Part shown: positions 48,149 through 60,272 of the stretch, in pieces | Position numbering within the stretch: position 1 is the stretch's first letter | How the letters are laid out: the number at the start of each line of letters is the position of its first letter | Source: Cunninghamella blakesleeana | Lineage: Eukaryota > Mucoromycota > Mucoromycetes > Mucorales > Cunninghamellaceae | DNA: 64,000 nt | Direction: 5' to 3' | Assembly (NCBI GenBank): GCA_017871115.1 | Contig: JAFCIZ010000005.1 | Span: 1,364,001 to 1,428,000 of the forward strand | The notes under the pieces: model-generated | Seen by the model: the letters and a program-made list of their open reading frames with translations, nothing else | Told to the model about the DNA's origin: nothing | Database searches by the model: none | Position numbers and translations under genes: made by a program

Positions 48149-48601
48149 ATAATAAATCAAAAAAAAATAGATTTGTTTTAAATCTGGATTTTTTTATAAA
48201 TAGAAATCATGTGTAAATATGTGAAACTCCTTACTTAATATTGCCAAAATAAAATAATAATAATTATTATTATGCAATTATAGGTTTATTTATTTTTATT
48301 TTAAAATATTGATCATTTTACTTTACATATAAAAAGTAATATCCTTCTTATATATACTAAATTTGAAAATATCCTCTTTTTTTTTTTTGAGGTAATAATA
48401 ATAAAACATAATGAGTTTCTTGGTATTTATTTCCTTTTTTACTCTAAAGCTTTGCAAAAAAGAAAAAATCACTGATTTAAACTCAGCCAATTCAACAAAA
48501 AAAATATATTTTAAAGATCGACACTCCCTCTTTTTTTCTCTTTCTCTTTCGCTCAATTATATATATATATATATTTACGCACCCTTAATAACAATCCGTG
48601 G
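48149..48601. other. Intergenic, UBP14 to CCH1
   Basis: UBP14 3' end, then the polypyrimidine element and a short TA run just before the CCH1 start. Confidence 0.6.
48536..48555 (+). promoter_or_regulatory. Polypyrimidine promoter element upstream of CCH1
   Basis: TTCTCTTTCTCTTTCGCTCA ends 46 nt before the CCH1 ATG. The identical 20-mer occurs at 11579-11598, upstream of the first WOPR gene. Shorter versions (CTCTCGCTCA) lie at 16146-16155 and, on the minus strand upstream of 14-3-3, at 18941-18950. Position suggests a core-promoter or 5'UTR element. Confidence 0.45.
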
Positions 48602-49307
48602 ATGTCAATATCATCGCAACCGCACGAAGTACCTCATCTACGACAGTCTTCAAATAATCCATATAAAAATGATAATATATCGGTAGCACTAGAACAAGAT
48701 GAACCTTCAAAATTTATGAATTTTAATACTAGATCAAAATCAATTAAAAAATCTACACTGGAAAGATCTCATACACAGCGCACACAAACTATTAATATAG
48801 ATGATTTCAGGGACGCCTTTGAACATCAATTTGATACAACTATACCAAACGATAATAATAATAATAATAATGTTTTAAAAAATACATCAGCTAAAAGACA
48901 AACTTCACAGCTTATAACAGAATCAGCCAAAACTCAACGAAAAGATCGTGTAGAAAGATATGACAGGATGTATGATACTGAATATTCTGATACTGCTAAA
49001 CTAACTGAAAATATTGCTGGTATTTCACGTATGGATACAAATAATTCTTCTTCTTCTTCTTCACCTAATCCTCCCCCTCCTACAAATCCAAGAATACCTC
49101 GATTTTATGAACCACCATCCCATTATCATCAAGAAACTGAACATATTAAAAAAGTAACTTTAAAGGAACAGTTACTCAAATATACTCATGCATTATCAAC
49201 CCTTATTCAACATATGTCAAGACGTGTAGTTAATATCGAAAATATCAGTCATTCTATTCTTCTTATTCCTTCAGCATCGCTCAATAAAAATAATACAACT
49301 ACTACTT

Positions 49308-49377
<70 letters not shown>

Positions 49378-52300
49378 TATAACTGATAAGCAAAATGTAC
49401 AGCAACGACAATTAAATAATTTTTCAAATCATCCAAATACATCATCATCATCAATAGATAATAATAATAATAAATCGTCTGAAAATATCAATGAAGAAAC
49501 TATACCTTTAACTCCAACAACATCCCAACTTTCAAGGACATCTTCTTTTTCATCCAATCTTCACCATTCAAGACAAAATAGATGTAAAATTAATTTAGTT
49601 GGCAACAGTTGCTGGATGTTTAGTCCAACCAACAAATTTAGAATAGCTATTGCTAATATGCTTTCATGGAAGTAAGTTATTTTTAAAAATAAATAAATAA
49701 ATAAATTATTATGTAATAAAATTTACTTACATGGTTTTTTTTTAAAAAAAAAAATCATAATTAGATGGACAGAAACACTAGTAATGTTGATAATCATTTT
49801 ACATGGATGCATTCTGATATCTACTGGGTGGGCTAATGATCCTGAAGCGCAACCTCCTTTCTTGTGGGGACAAACTTGGCAGCAATATGCTGTTCTTGTA
49901 ATATTTTGTTTTTATACGTAAGTAAAATAATTATACTAATAATGAAAATAAGTATTTTAACCATACTACTTCTTCTTTTTCTTCTCCTTCTATATATATA
50001 TATATATATATCTTTCGGCTATTTCAATGGATCAATTACTGTAGGATTTTTATGTTTTTACGAATAATAGTTTATGGATTTATTATCAATCACAAAGATT
50101 CACAACAGACATCACCAGACAATACTATTCATATATCAAAAGCTTTTTTACGACATAGTTGGAATCGAGTGGATTTTATATCTATAATAGCATTCTGGAT
50201 TGATTTTGCCATTCTATATACCAACCAAGAATTTGGTGACCCAAGAAAAATTACAGAATTTAAAATGTTATCATCTATTATTATTATGAGACTTCTCAAT
50301 ATCACAAAAGGAAATGCAGTTATTCTACACAGTTTGAAAAAGGCAGCACCATTATTAGTCAACGTTATATTCTTTGTATTCTTCTTCTTTATTATTTTTG
50401 CGTAATTAACTTTACTTATTCGATAAATACATATATTTACATATAAAATTTTTCATTAATATCACTTCATTTTTACTTTATTTCATATTATTCTGTTTTA
50501 GTATAATTGGTGTTCAATCTTTCAAAGGTTCTTTTCTTCGCCACTGTGTTCCTATTGGTAATTGCATTTTTATTTTATTATATACAATTAAATAAAGTAT
50601 ATATTTTATTGACAGATATAATGTTTTTAAATAATATTATCATATTATAGGCTCTGATAACGTATATGAAGATGAATTACAACAATATTGTGGTGGGTAC
50701 CATCAAAATGGACAAATATTACCATATATTAAATTAGATAATACTACAGCTGGCTGGCCAAAAGGGTTTATTTGTGAAGAGGGATTTGAATGCCGAGTAA
50801 ATATTAAATAATATTACAATAATTAATTTTAAATATTCATAATTATCCCATTTAAATATTAACTTTTTTTATATGTCAATATTTTTTTTGTAGGAAACTC
50901 GAAATCCCTATAATGGATCAATTAGTATGGATAATATTTTTTCTTCGATGCTTATGGTACTAATTATTACTGGAAGTAAGTGCATTATTAAGTATACGTG
51001 TGCATGTACATGTATATACCTACTAGGCTTTATTTATTTACCTCTCTTTTTTTCTTCTTTCTCTTTTATAGGACAATCTTGGACTGATAGAATGTATGAT
51101 ATGATGGACGCTGAATACTACGTAGCCTGTCTTTACTTTATTGTCATTGTTATTGTAATGAATTTTTGGTTACTTAATTTGTTTATTGGTGTAATTTGTG
51201 AAATGTTTGCAAAAGTACGAGAAGATACAAAGCATTCTGCTTTTACATCAAGGTAATCATTTTTTAAATTTATAAATATATACATATCTGAGGGGAAAAA
51301 AAGAGTTTAACATTTGAAACATGTTTTTTTTTTCTTTTTTTTTGAATATATAATTTTTAGTTCTACAGTTGTATTAGCTGATGTCGAAGGCTCATGGTCA
51401 TTTAAAGAAAACAACATGTCAAATATTCGTAAAAGAACAATACTTCAAGAATTAGTTATATTTTCTAAACCTTTATGGGTCTTACTTGTTGTTATTGATT
51501 TGATTGTAATGGCTTGCAAGAATAATGATATGACACCCCAACAAATTGCTATGCTAGGTATTAAATAGCTATATCATTAATATTATTAAATGCAATTATA
51601 AAATATAATTGAATTAATAATGTTATTTTTATTATTTTTATTATTATTTATATTGTATTATATAGATTCTGTTGAAACTGGATTTACTTTGGTATTTTTA
51701 GTTGAAATATTAATACGACTTTTTGCTGAAAGAAAACAATTGAAATCATTTTTTATGGATAAATCTAATCAAGTTGACCTATTAATTGTTGTGATGACCT
51801 GTATTATATGTATTCCCCCTATCAGAGCAAATACAATAGCATATGCTTGGTTAAGCGGATTTCAAGTGATGAGAATTTATAGAGTGCTGATTGCTATACC
51901 TAGAATAAGAAATTTGATTGTAAGTATCATAAGTTAATTATAATAAACCATGATTTTTTACTAATCGTATAAATTTTATATTTGTTACTTTATTTATATT
52001 ATTTAGGTACGGGTATTGGGTACGGTCTATGGTTACATTAACTTGATATTTTTTATTATCTTTTGTACACTGATCTGTGCTATTATTGTAAGTATAGTTT
52101 ATTAGAAAAATAAAAAATAAAAAAAATAAAAAAATCTCATGATTAGAAAATAAATATAGTATTTATAAATATGAATTTATATTTAACTTATATTTAATAT
52201 AGGCTTTTGAATTATTGGAGGGCCAAATGGCTTTGGCTGACGATTCTTTGAAATTTATGTCTATATTTAATTCATTTGTTGCACTCAACCAGGTATATTT

Positions 52301-54897
52301 TTCTATTTCTTTTTTAATAATAATAATAAATAATTGTTATTATTACTTATCACAATCATTAATTATTATTGTTGGTATGATTAAAACTTCTCTATAGCTT
52401 TTCTCCGGTGAAGATTGGACAACAGTACTCTATAATGCAATGTCGTATGGGGCTACCACTAAAAATGCTGTTATTAACGCTCTATTTTTGTCACTATGGT
52501 TCGCTTTTTCTAATTGTAAGCGTATATATATTAAATAGCATTTACTTTTTTTCATTTTTATTAATATAAACATATGTATGTATATATTGAAACGAAAATA
52601 GTTATCATGGTGAATATGTTTATTGCAATTTTAATGGAAAATTTTGAAACGGCTGAAGAAGAAAAACGCCAGCGACAAGTTCAACAATATGCTCAAAGAC
52701 ATGATTCCGTTAATCAAAATGAAATAGTTATTACAAGTAAATGGAATATTTACAGATACATTCGACCAAATCCTACTACTATAGATATCGATGGCATACC
52801 AACAAATTTGAAAATACCTGTACAAAAAAGCGATATAAAAGAATTTATGAAGGACAGTGACATCATGTATGGAAACGGTAGTAATGAAAAATTTCGTTTG
52901 TATGGACAAACTCATCAGCAGCGAAAGAAACAGCCTTTTAGTTCAGTACGAAAGTTTATGAATAACCATTTTGCAAACATCAAACATGCTGGACTCTCAA
53001 ATGATACCATACGGAAAAGTATACAAATTGATGGACAAACAACTTTGGATCAGTTACAAACGTTTTATGATATCAATAGAAAGCATGATGATGGCGACGA
53101 TGATAACAACAGCAAATTTAATTCTTTAAGAAATGCGTTAGCACCTTCACTCCGTGCCAACTTTGCCGTATCAGCTGAAGAAATCAATTTACATGATATT
53201 GAAGAAAAACGGGCTATGCAAAGAGATTTTCTTCGCGCCCATCCATCCTATGATCAATCCTTGTTTTTTTTTTCACCAAGACACCCACTTAGACGATTAT
53301 GCCAACGTCTTGTCCCGGCAAGTTATGGTGAACGTACTTTTGGAACGGACCCCACACCCATATTGAAATTCATTTTTTTATCCATTGTCATTTCTTGTGT
53401 TATTACTAATGTTGTCCTCACCGTTTACAATTCACCTGTCTTTCAATTTAATCATCGAAATGATGAAAAGGCTCTATTAATGTTGGAACATGCGGATTGG
53501 GCATTTACAATTGTTTTTACTGTGGAATTTATTGTGAAAATAATTGCAGATGGATTTATTATGACCCCTAATGCTTATCTATTAAATGGATGGAATTTAT
53601 TGGATTTGTTTGTTTTAGTCACTCTTTATATCTCAAACTTTGGCCAATTTGCAGCATCTACTGGATTAGAAAGAGGATTTCGTGCATTTAAAGCCTTGCG
53701 AGCATTACGTTTAATTAATCTGCTTCGACCTGCAAAAGAAATGTTTACCGTGATATTGATTCAAGGGCTTCCTTTGATATTGGATGCAGCTGTCCTTGGT
53801 TTATTTTTAATTATTCCTTTTGCTCTCTATGGGAAGAATATATTTATGGGGTTACTTTATTCATGTAATGGAGATGTCAGTTTTAAAAGTGAGTGTATTA
53901 ATGAAGGCATGTTACCTACTGAAGCCCCTGTTCAAGATGGACTTGAAATCCTAGCACCTCTTGTATGGTCAAATCCTTATGTTTACAGTTTTGATAATTT
54001 TGGGTCTTCATTACTTACTTTATTTGAAATAGCTAGTGGAGAAGGTTGGATAGATGTCTTGGAAGCTAGTATGTCTATTGTTGGAAAAGACCAAAATGCA
54101 TCACAAAACGCAAGTCAATTATGGGGGATCTTTTTTATGGTTTATAATTTTGCTGGATCAGTATTCGTTATTTCCTTGTTTTTGGGTATTATTTTGGAAA
54201 ATTTTGAAAAGAGAAATGGTACAGCTTATATGACTACGGAACAACGTAGGTGGTTAGATTTAAAGAAATTATTAAGTCAAATTCGACCTGCCAAAAGACC
54301 AAAACAAGTACCTACCAATCCTATACGACGAAAATGTTATGATTTAGTAGTGGATAAGCGTGGAAGGTTTTATAAGTACATGACCTGGGTGATTGTTCTC
54401 AACATAATCTTTTTATGTACAGAAACTGATCAAGAAAATTTAATATGGAGTGAAGTTAAAGGTAAGATAAATAAACTCGTATAATAGACTTATATATAAA
54501 GTAATGAAACAAAATGAGCATGCACTAATTTTTTTTATAATTATTATTTTATCTCTATAATAATAATAATACAAATAGAATATTTATACCTCGGTTTTGT
54601 TGTAATATATTGGGTTGAAGTTTTAATTAAATTATTTGGTTTAGGGTGGACTTCATTTAGAAAAAATTTGTGGAATATTTATGATATCATTGTTCTTATT
54701 GGAAGTGCGGTTACAGTGATATTTAGTTTAATTAATGATGAGCATCAAGTTAATGTTGAATCTCAAAAACTCTTTATGACAGCACTATCTTTTAAATTGG
54801 TACAAAGAAGTGATGGATTAAATCAACTTTTTACAACTATGGTGTAAGTAGAATTAAATGAAAGTGAAATTGATAATGATGGTCATCTTTATGCATA

Positions 54898-54934
<37 letters not shown>

Positions 54935-57079
54935 CACGATAAAAAAAATAAGAAAGAAAGATATAAATGATATACTTATTTTAATTTTTATTTTTTTACT
55001 AGAGCATCTGCATATCAAATCGGAAATGTCTTTGCGGTATGGTTTGTTGTTGTAACAACTTATTCAATCATGTTTATGCAAATCTTTGGTCTTACAAAAT
55101 ATGGCACTCAGGCTACAACAGAACATGTTAATTTTCGTACTTATGCAAACACACTAGTGTCGTTAGTAAGATATTCAACTGGTGAAGGGTGGAATGGAGT
55201 GATGCATGATTTTACGATAGAAGAACCTCATTGTGTAGTTGCTGAAAATTATTTAGATTCCGATTGTGGTTCGTTAAGATGGTCTTACTTTTTGTTCCTC
55301 AGTTTTAATGTCGTATCTATGTATATATTTACTGCTGTTTTTGTGGCTGTGGTGGCAAACAATTTCTCTTATGTTTATCAAGTAGCTGCTAATTTTACTG
55401 GTGTCAATCGAGATGAAATTAGAAAATATCCTTTTTTATTTATTATATATATATATATATTACTAACAAAAAAAATATGCATATATCCTGGAGTATTTAT
55501 ATTATCTTTAACCTTTTTTGTTTTTTGCTTTTTTATGAATATATACGTATAAGAAATACTGGGCTGAATTTGATGAAGAAAGAACTGGATTTATTACATC
55601 AAAAGATTATATGTCATTCTGGAGAGTAAGTTTATAATATATACATATATATTTATATATATGTATATGTATATGTATATGTATATATGTGCGGATTTAT
55701 CTACTTATGCTGAATTTTTTCTTTTTCATTTTATTTATTATACAATAGAGATTAGATGGAATGTTTTTAGTTAGGCTTTATGACGAAAACTATTCATATA
55801 AAAAACTAGTTGAATCATGTAAAGAAACTGAAACATTTGGGCAAGCAGTTGATGATCCATATCAAGTTCGTATTAATATCAAAATGCTCAATAAAAAACT
55901 AGCAAGCTTGGACAAATCAGAGCTTCACAAAAGAAAGCAAGATTTGAATAAGATATATTGGGTAATATACGTCCCTACTTTTTCTCGGTCTTTTTTTTCT
56001 AAAATAATAATAATAGCAACAATAACAATTAAAAAAGTTGAGGGGAGATAAAGTTACTAATTCTTATTATTATTATTATTATTATATTTATAGGAAACTG
56101 CAATGACAGAGACTTTACAAGGTGTTTCTTTTAATCAGATGCTACTTTTATTGGCTCGTAGAAAATTGATTGTTCCTGAAAACGCATTATTGTAAATAAT
56201 ACATAAATGAAAATATATTAATAATAATAAGAACAAGAGTATATTAAAATAACATATATTACTATTATTACCGCTATTATTATTGTTTTCTTATATGTTT
56301 ATATTTATTATTAGATTGGAAGAGCTATTAAATAACAGAAAGAAAGAAGAGGCCATTGATGTATTAATTAATATTGATAAAGTAAAAGGGCTTTTGGAAA
56401 CTATTGCATTAAGAAAAAAATTCATTCGTCATATGAAGATGAAAAAACAACAGCAACAACAAAGTATATTAAAATATGAAAATAATTTTATTAAATATAA
56501 TATATATGTTTTTGCACTTACTGATATTTTTATATATATGTACGTATTAGATTTATCTACAATAATTGATAACAAATACCAAATACCCATCATTACAACA
56601 CCTCTCTCGCCTTCATTTAATCTCGGATCGCCAATGATGTCTCCACTTATGTCTCCTTCTGTGTAAGTGATTTAAATTCTATTATTATTATTATTATTAT
56701 TATTTTTAAAAAAAAAAAAAGCAATATAATGACTATCGTGTCATTTAAATTATAACTTTTATATACCAATTCTCATTATTCTTATTTTTTTTAAAAAATA
56801 AAATAAAATAAAATAAAGGTCATCAACGGGTTACATATCAGATGAAAATGAAATAGAAACAGAATGGAACTCTATGTCAGCACTTGGATCTGGAAATATA
56901 ATAGAAGATTCAACAACAACAACAACAGCAACTCATGATATTTGGCATGGTAATAAGATTTAGAATATTGGTATATTGAGTAATACGATTTCTAATATTT
57001 CCTTTTCATTCTCTTTTTTATTTATTTATTATACTATATATAATGTATAGGATTACTTCAAAACGAAATAGATAAATAA
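48602..57079 (+). CDS. CCH1: High-affinity voltage-gated-like calcium channel alpha subunit Cch1
   Basis: Pore subunit of the Cch1-Mid1 Ca2+ influx channel in the plasma membrane. Twenty-two exons: 48602-49671, 49765-49917, 50045-50401, 50502-50557, 50651-50796, 50894-50975, 51072-51252, 51361-51557, 51666-51919, 52007-52087, 52203-52292, 52398-52515, 52602-54461, 54579-54843, 55003-55425, 55547-55625, 55749-55961, 56094-56191, 56315-56463, 56551-56662, 56819-56949, 57051-57079; 6144 nt, 2047 residues. A disordered N terminus with a 22-Asn run precedes four 6-TM repeats (about 357-680, 690-940, 1175-1475, 1515-1770). Pore segments are RQSWTDRM (I, no acid), SGEDWTT (II), SGEGWID (III) and TGEGWNG (IV). 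S4 of repeat III is Arg/Lys-rich (FRAFKALRALRLINLLRP). An EF-hand-like stretch (KYWAEFDEERTGFITSKDY) follows repeat IV. The intron 55426-55546 is AT-AC; all others are GT-AG. Confidence 0.96.
49310..49375 (+). repeat. In-frame (AAT)22 microsatellite coding poly-Asn in CCH1
   Basis: Twenty-two uninterrupted AAT codons inside exon 1 of CCH1, in the cytoplasmic N-terminal region. Pure codon repetition implies slippage and probable length polymorphism between strains. Confidence 0.9.
55426..55546 (+). other. U12-type AT-AC intron in CCH1
   Basis: The intron starts ATATCCTTT, the exact consensus for U12-dependent AT-AC introns, and ends TATAC. A branch-site-like ATCTTTAAC (7 of 9 to TTCCTTAAC) lies at about 55504-55512. 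Removing these 121 nt joins ...GAA ATT AGA AA to G TAT AAG AAA TAC TGG, giving EIRKYKKYWAEFD, the expected link from S6 of repeat IV to the EF-hand-like region, and makes the whole 22-exon CDS a multiple of three. No GT-AG pair nearby preserves the frame. Confidence 0.88.
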
Positions 57080-57795
57080 ATAGTAACTATAGTAATTTAC
57101 ATAGATCACCATTTTAATAATAAAGTTTAGTCTCAGAAAAAAAAGATAACGAGCAAATAATTAGTATGTCGCAGCTTCCTTTTATTATATTATTATGTAT
57201 CATATTAATATTTCATATATATGAATTTAATGTAATATATTATAAATAATGGTTTTGATTAATTTAAAAACATACATTGTTTATTTTTTACTACTGCTAT
57301 TATTATGAATTTATTTATTTTGAATAAATTCATATTAAAAAATAATAATATATTTTACGCATAAATTTGCGATGGCCAAGATTATCTCACTGTGGGCTTT
57401 TTAATCTAATTTTTTTCTAATTCCGACTTGGGAATTTGGTAATATTGGAGCCAGAAAAAAAGTGCACTTTTTTTTTTCTCTTTTCCTTTTTCCTTTTTCC
57501 TTTTTTTTCTTTTTTGACCTTTTGTATTTTCTTTCCTTTTATACTTTATTTTAATTTCTACTTGTTATAAAGAAAGTTATATTAAAATATATTTTTTTCA
57601 TCACTTTTTTTTAAAAAAAAAATAACAACATTTTTTTTGTATATTACTATATAATTACTTTTTTAAGACTTTATATAAAAAAAACTATTTGATCTTTTCT
57701 AAAAAAATTCTTTTCTACCAAAAAAAAAAAAAAAAAAAAAATACTATATTAAATCTCAATACTGAAAGATACTAGTAATCAACTTGCACTGATTG
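57080..57795. other. Intergenic, CCH1 to mitochondrial carrier
   Basis: Poly-T/C runs near 57470-57540 (TTTTCC repeats) and a poly-A run at about 57720-57742 directly upstream of the carrier start. No supported coding. Confidence 0.6.
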
Positions 57796-58347
57796 ATGGA
57801 ATACGGTTCAAATCGGTTAAAAAGATTTATGTAAAGCTGTTTAATATATATCGTATATATATATATATAAATCCTTCCTAAAAGCACAACTTATTAAATA
57901 TTTCCTTTCTTTTTTTTTTTCGTATTTTTTCTTTGTAGCCAAACACACGAAAATCTTAAACATGCAATCGCTGGCGCTGGCGCTGGAGTAGCTTCCTCAA
58001 TAGTCGTTGTACCTTTAGATGTTGTTAAAACTCGTTTACAAAACCAGGGAAAAGGAAAGCCTGGCGTTATATTATATCATGGAACAACTGGTAATAATAA
58101 TAATAGTAATAACAATAATAATATAATTATTATTGTTATAAAAGAAATAAAAAATGTACATAGGAGATAATAAAAAAAAAGCGATATAATTTTAATATAC
58201 ACAATGATATCAATTTCTATTATTATTATTATACCTGTCAAAGTAACCTTATTGACAGTATAGTAGAGTACATACGTATTTATCATTGTTTTATTATGTA
58301 TTAATATAAAAAATAATGAAGTAAAAAAGGATTTATTAAAATTTTAA

Positions 58348-58382
<35 letters not shown>

Positions 58383-59622
58383 TTTTTTTATTTATTTATT
58401 TTTATTTTATAAACATATCTTTTGCTCTCACTCATACTCTCAAAGGTACATTGTCACGCATATGGAAAGAAGAAGGTATACGAGGGCTTTATCGTGGATT
58501 AGGACCTACTATTTTTGGTTACCTTCCTACTTGGGCTATTTATTTCACAGCATATGATTATTGTAAAGCACAATGGGCAAAGGATTTAGGTAAATTTATT
58601 TTTAAGGATACATTTTATTATCATTCATTATTATTAATTTTTTGTTTTTATGTAATAATCTTATTGGTATTTTTTCTTCTATAAAATGTTTATTTTATAG
58701 GAATGAATGGACATGAATGGTTATTACATATATTATCAGCAATGACTGCAGGTGCTGCATCCACTTCTTTAACCAACCCTTTATGGGTTATCAAAACTCG
58801 TTTTATGGTAATTATATAATCATATAATAATAATAATAATAGTGATTAGTCTTTTTTATTATTAATCACTTTTTTTTCTCATTATATATATTTATATTTA
58901 TAGACACAAAATGATAAAACGCCATATAAATATGACAATACTCTCCATGCCTTCAAGACAATAGCAAGGGAAGAAGGAATTAGAGGTTTTTATAAAGGGT
59001 TAGGCTCATCTTTAATTGGTGTTAGTCACGTTGCTGTTCAATTTCCATTATATGAAAAATTAAAATCTTTCTTTGGTAATCACAATAACAACGAATTTTT
59101 TTTCTTACACAAAAAAATGGAATTTTAATGATGAAGAAAAGAAATCGCTATGTTAACTAATGTATATATCATTTTTTTTAATAGCTCAAACAGATGCAGC
59201 ATCAGGCAACACAGGAATTTTACTGGCATCATCATTATCAAAAATGGCAGCAAGTACGGCAACTTATCCACATGAGGTACTATTAACCATAATAATATTA
59301 ATAATAGTAATAATAATTCATATACGTATATTTATATATATAGTTAACATTGTTTATTTACAATATATCTATAATATAAATATATATTAATTCTATTAAA
59401 TACATTTAGGTGATTCGAACAAGATTGCAAAATCAAACAGTAAAACCATTTAAATATAAAGGGATCATTGATGCGTTCAAAATCATATTAAAAGAAGAAG
59501 GATATCGTGGATTTTATAAAGGGATGCCAACCAATTTGCTGCGAACTGTACCATCATCTGCATTAACTATCTTAACATATGAAGTAATTGTTCATCGATT
59601 TGATAAATTAAAAAATTCATAG
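57796..59622 (+). CDS. Mitochondrial carrier family protein, NAD+/pyrimidine-nucleotide/folate-like (YIA6 group)
   Basis: Inner-membrane solute carrier. Seven exons (57796-57830, 57939-58090, 58446-58589, 58701-58807, 58904-59075, 59185-59276, 59410-59622) give 304 residues in three repeats. The signatures are PLDVVKTRLQ (repeat 1), NPLWVIKTRF (repeat 2, with the Trp typical of the NAD/folate/nucleotide branch) and YPHEVIRTRLQ (repeat 3, PHE instead of PxD). FGYLPTWAIYFTAYDY and MTAGAASTSLTNPLW closely resemble yeast Yia6/Yea6. The 35-nt first exon, MEYGSNRLKRFI, is inferred: it supplies the correct phase for exon 2, whose acceptor follows a pyrimidine tract. Substrate assignment to NAD+ is by similarity only. 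Intron 2 (355 nt) is the longest of this gene and contains TA and poly-T runs. Confidence 0.9.
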
Positions 59623-60272
59623 AGTGTATTTTTTTTTTTACATTATTATTTAATTTATAATTACTATAATTATTTTTATTACTATTAGCTTTATATTTAT
59701 GTCATTCTATTATTATTATTATTATTATTATTATATACTATTATATACTTTTATATACTTTTATATGATATTATATAATATTTTACATATACACCATTAC
59801 TTTCTCTTATTATTTTCAATTTTTTATATTTTTTTATGAAGTGAAAGTATCGCTCCTTCATACCACCGCTCATTGTAAAAACAACATTATACATACCTTT
59901 TAGTAGATTGTTTTTTATATTATCATTTTGTTTTGCTTGCTATTTTTTCTTTTTCTTAATTGTAATAAACTTTAATAAATAAAATTATAAATAGATGACC
60001 ATTCTATTAGACCTTATTAAAAAAAAAAGTAAATTTTTTGGGAATATAAAAATTTTATCAAGGTAAGTTAAAAAGAGGCAAAACGTTTAGGACTGATCTT
60101 GAAACTAGCAATATATACATATATATATAACTTATGTCAATAAAAAATAATAATAAGAGCAATTATAAATCAATAATACTAATGGTAGCGACTAGTTAAT
60201 ATAATATAAGCTTTGATATATACATGATAATCCTTTTTTCTCCAAAATGATAGTATTTTGTTTTCCACATTA
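59623..60272. other. Convergent 3' ends of the carrier and ENGase genes
   Basis: AT-rich with direct ACTATTATATACTTTTATA-type repeats at about 59738-59775. No supported coding. Confidence 0.6.

Noticed and set aside
57800..57822. GGTTCAAATC resembling a tRNA T-loop
   Set aside because: No acceptor, D or anticodon arms can be formed around it, and it lies in the inferred first exon of the mitochondrial carrier.
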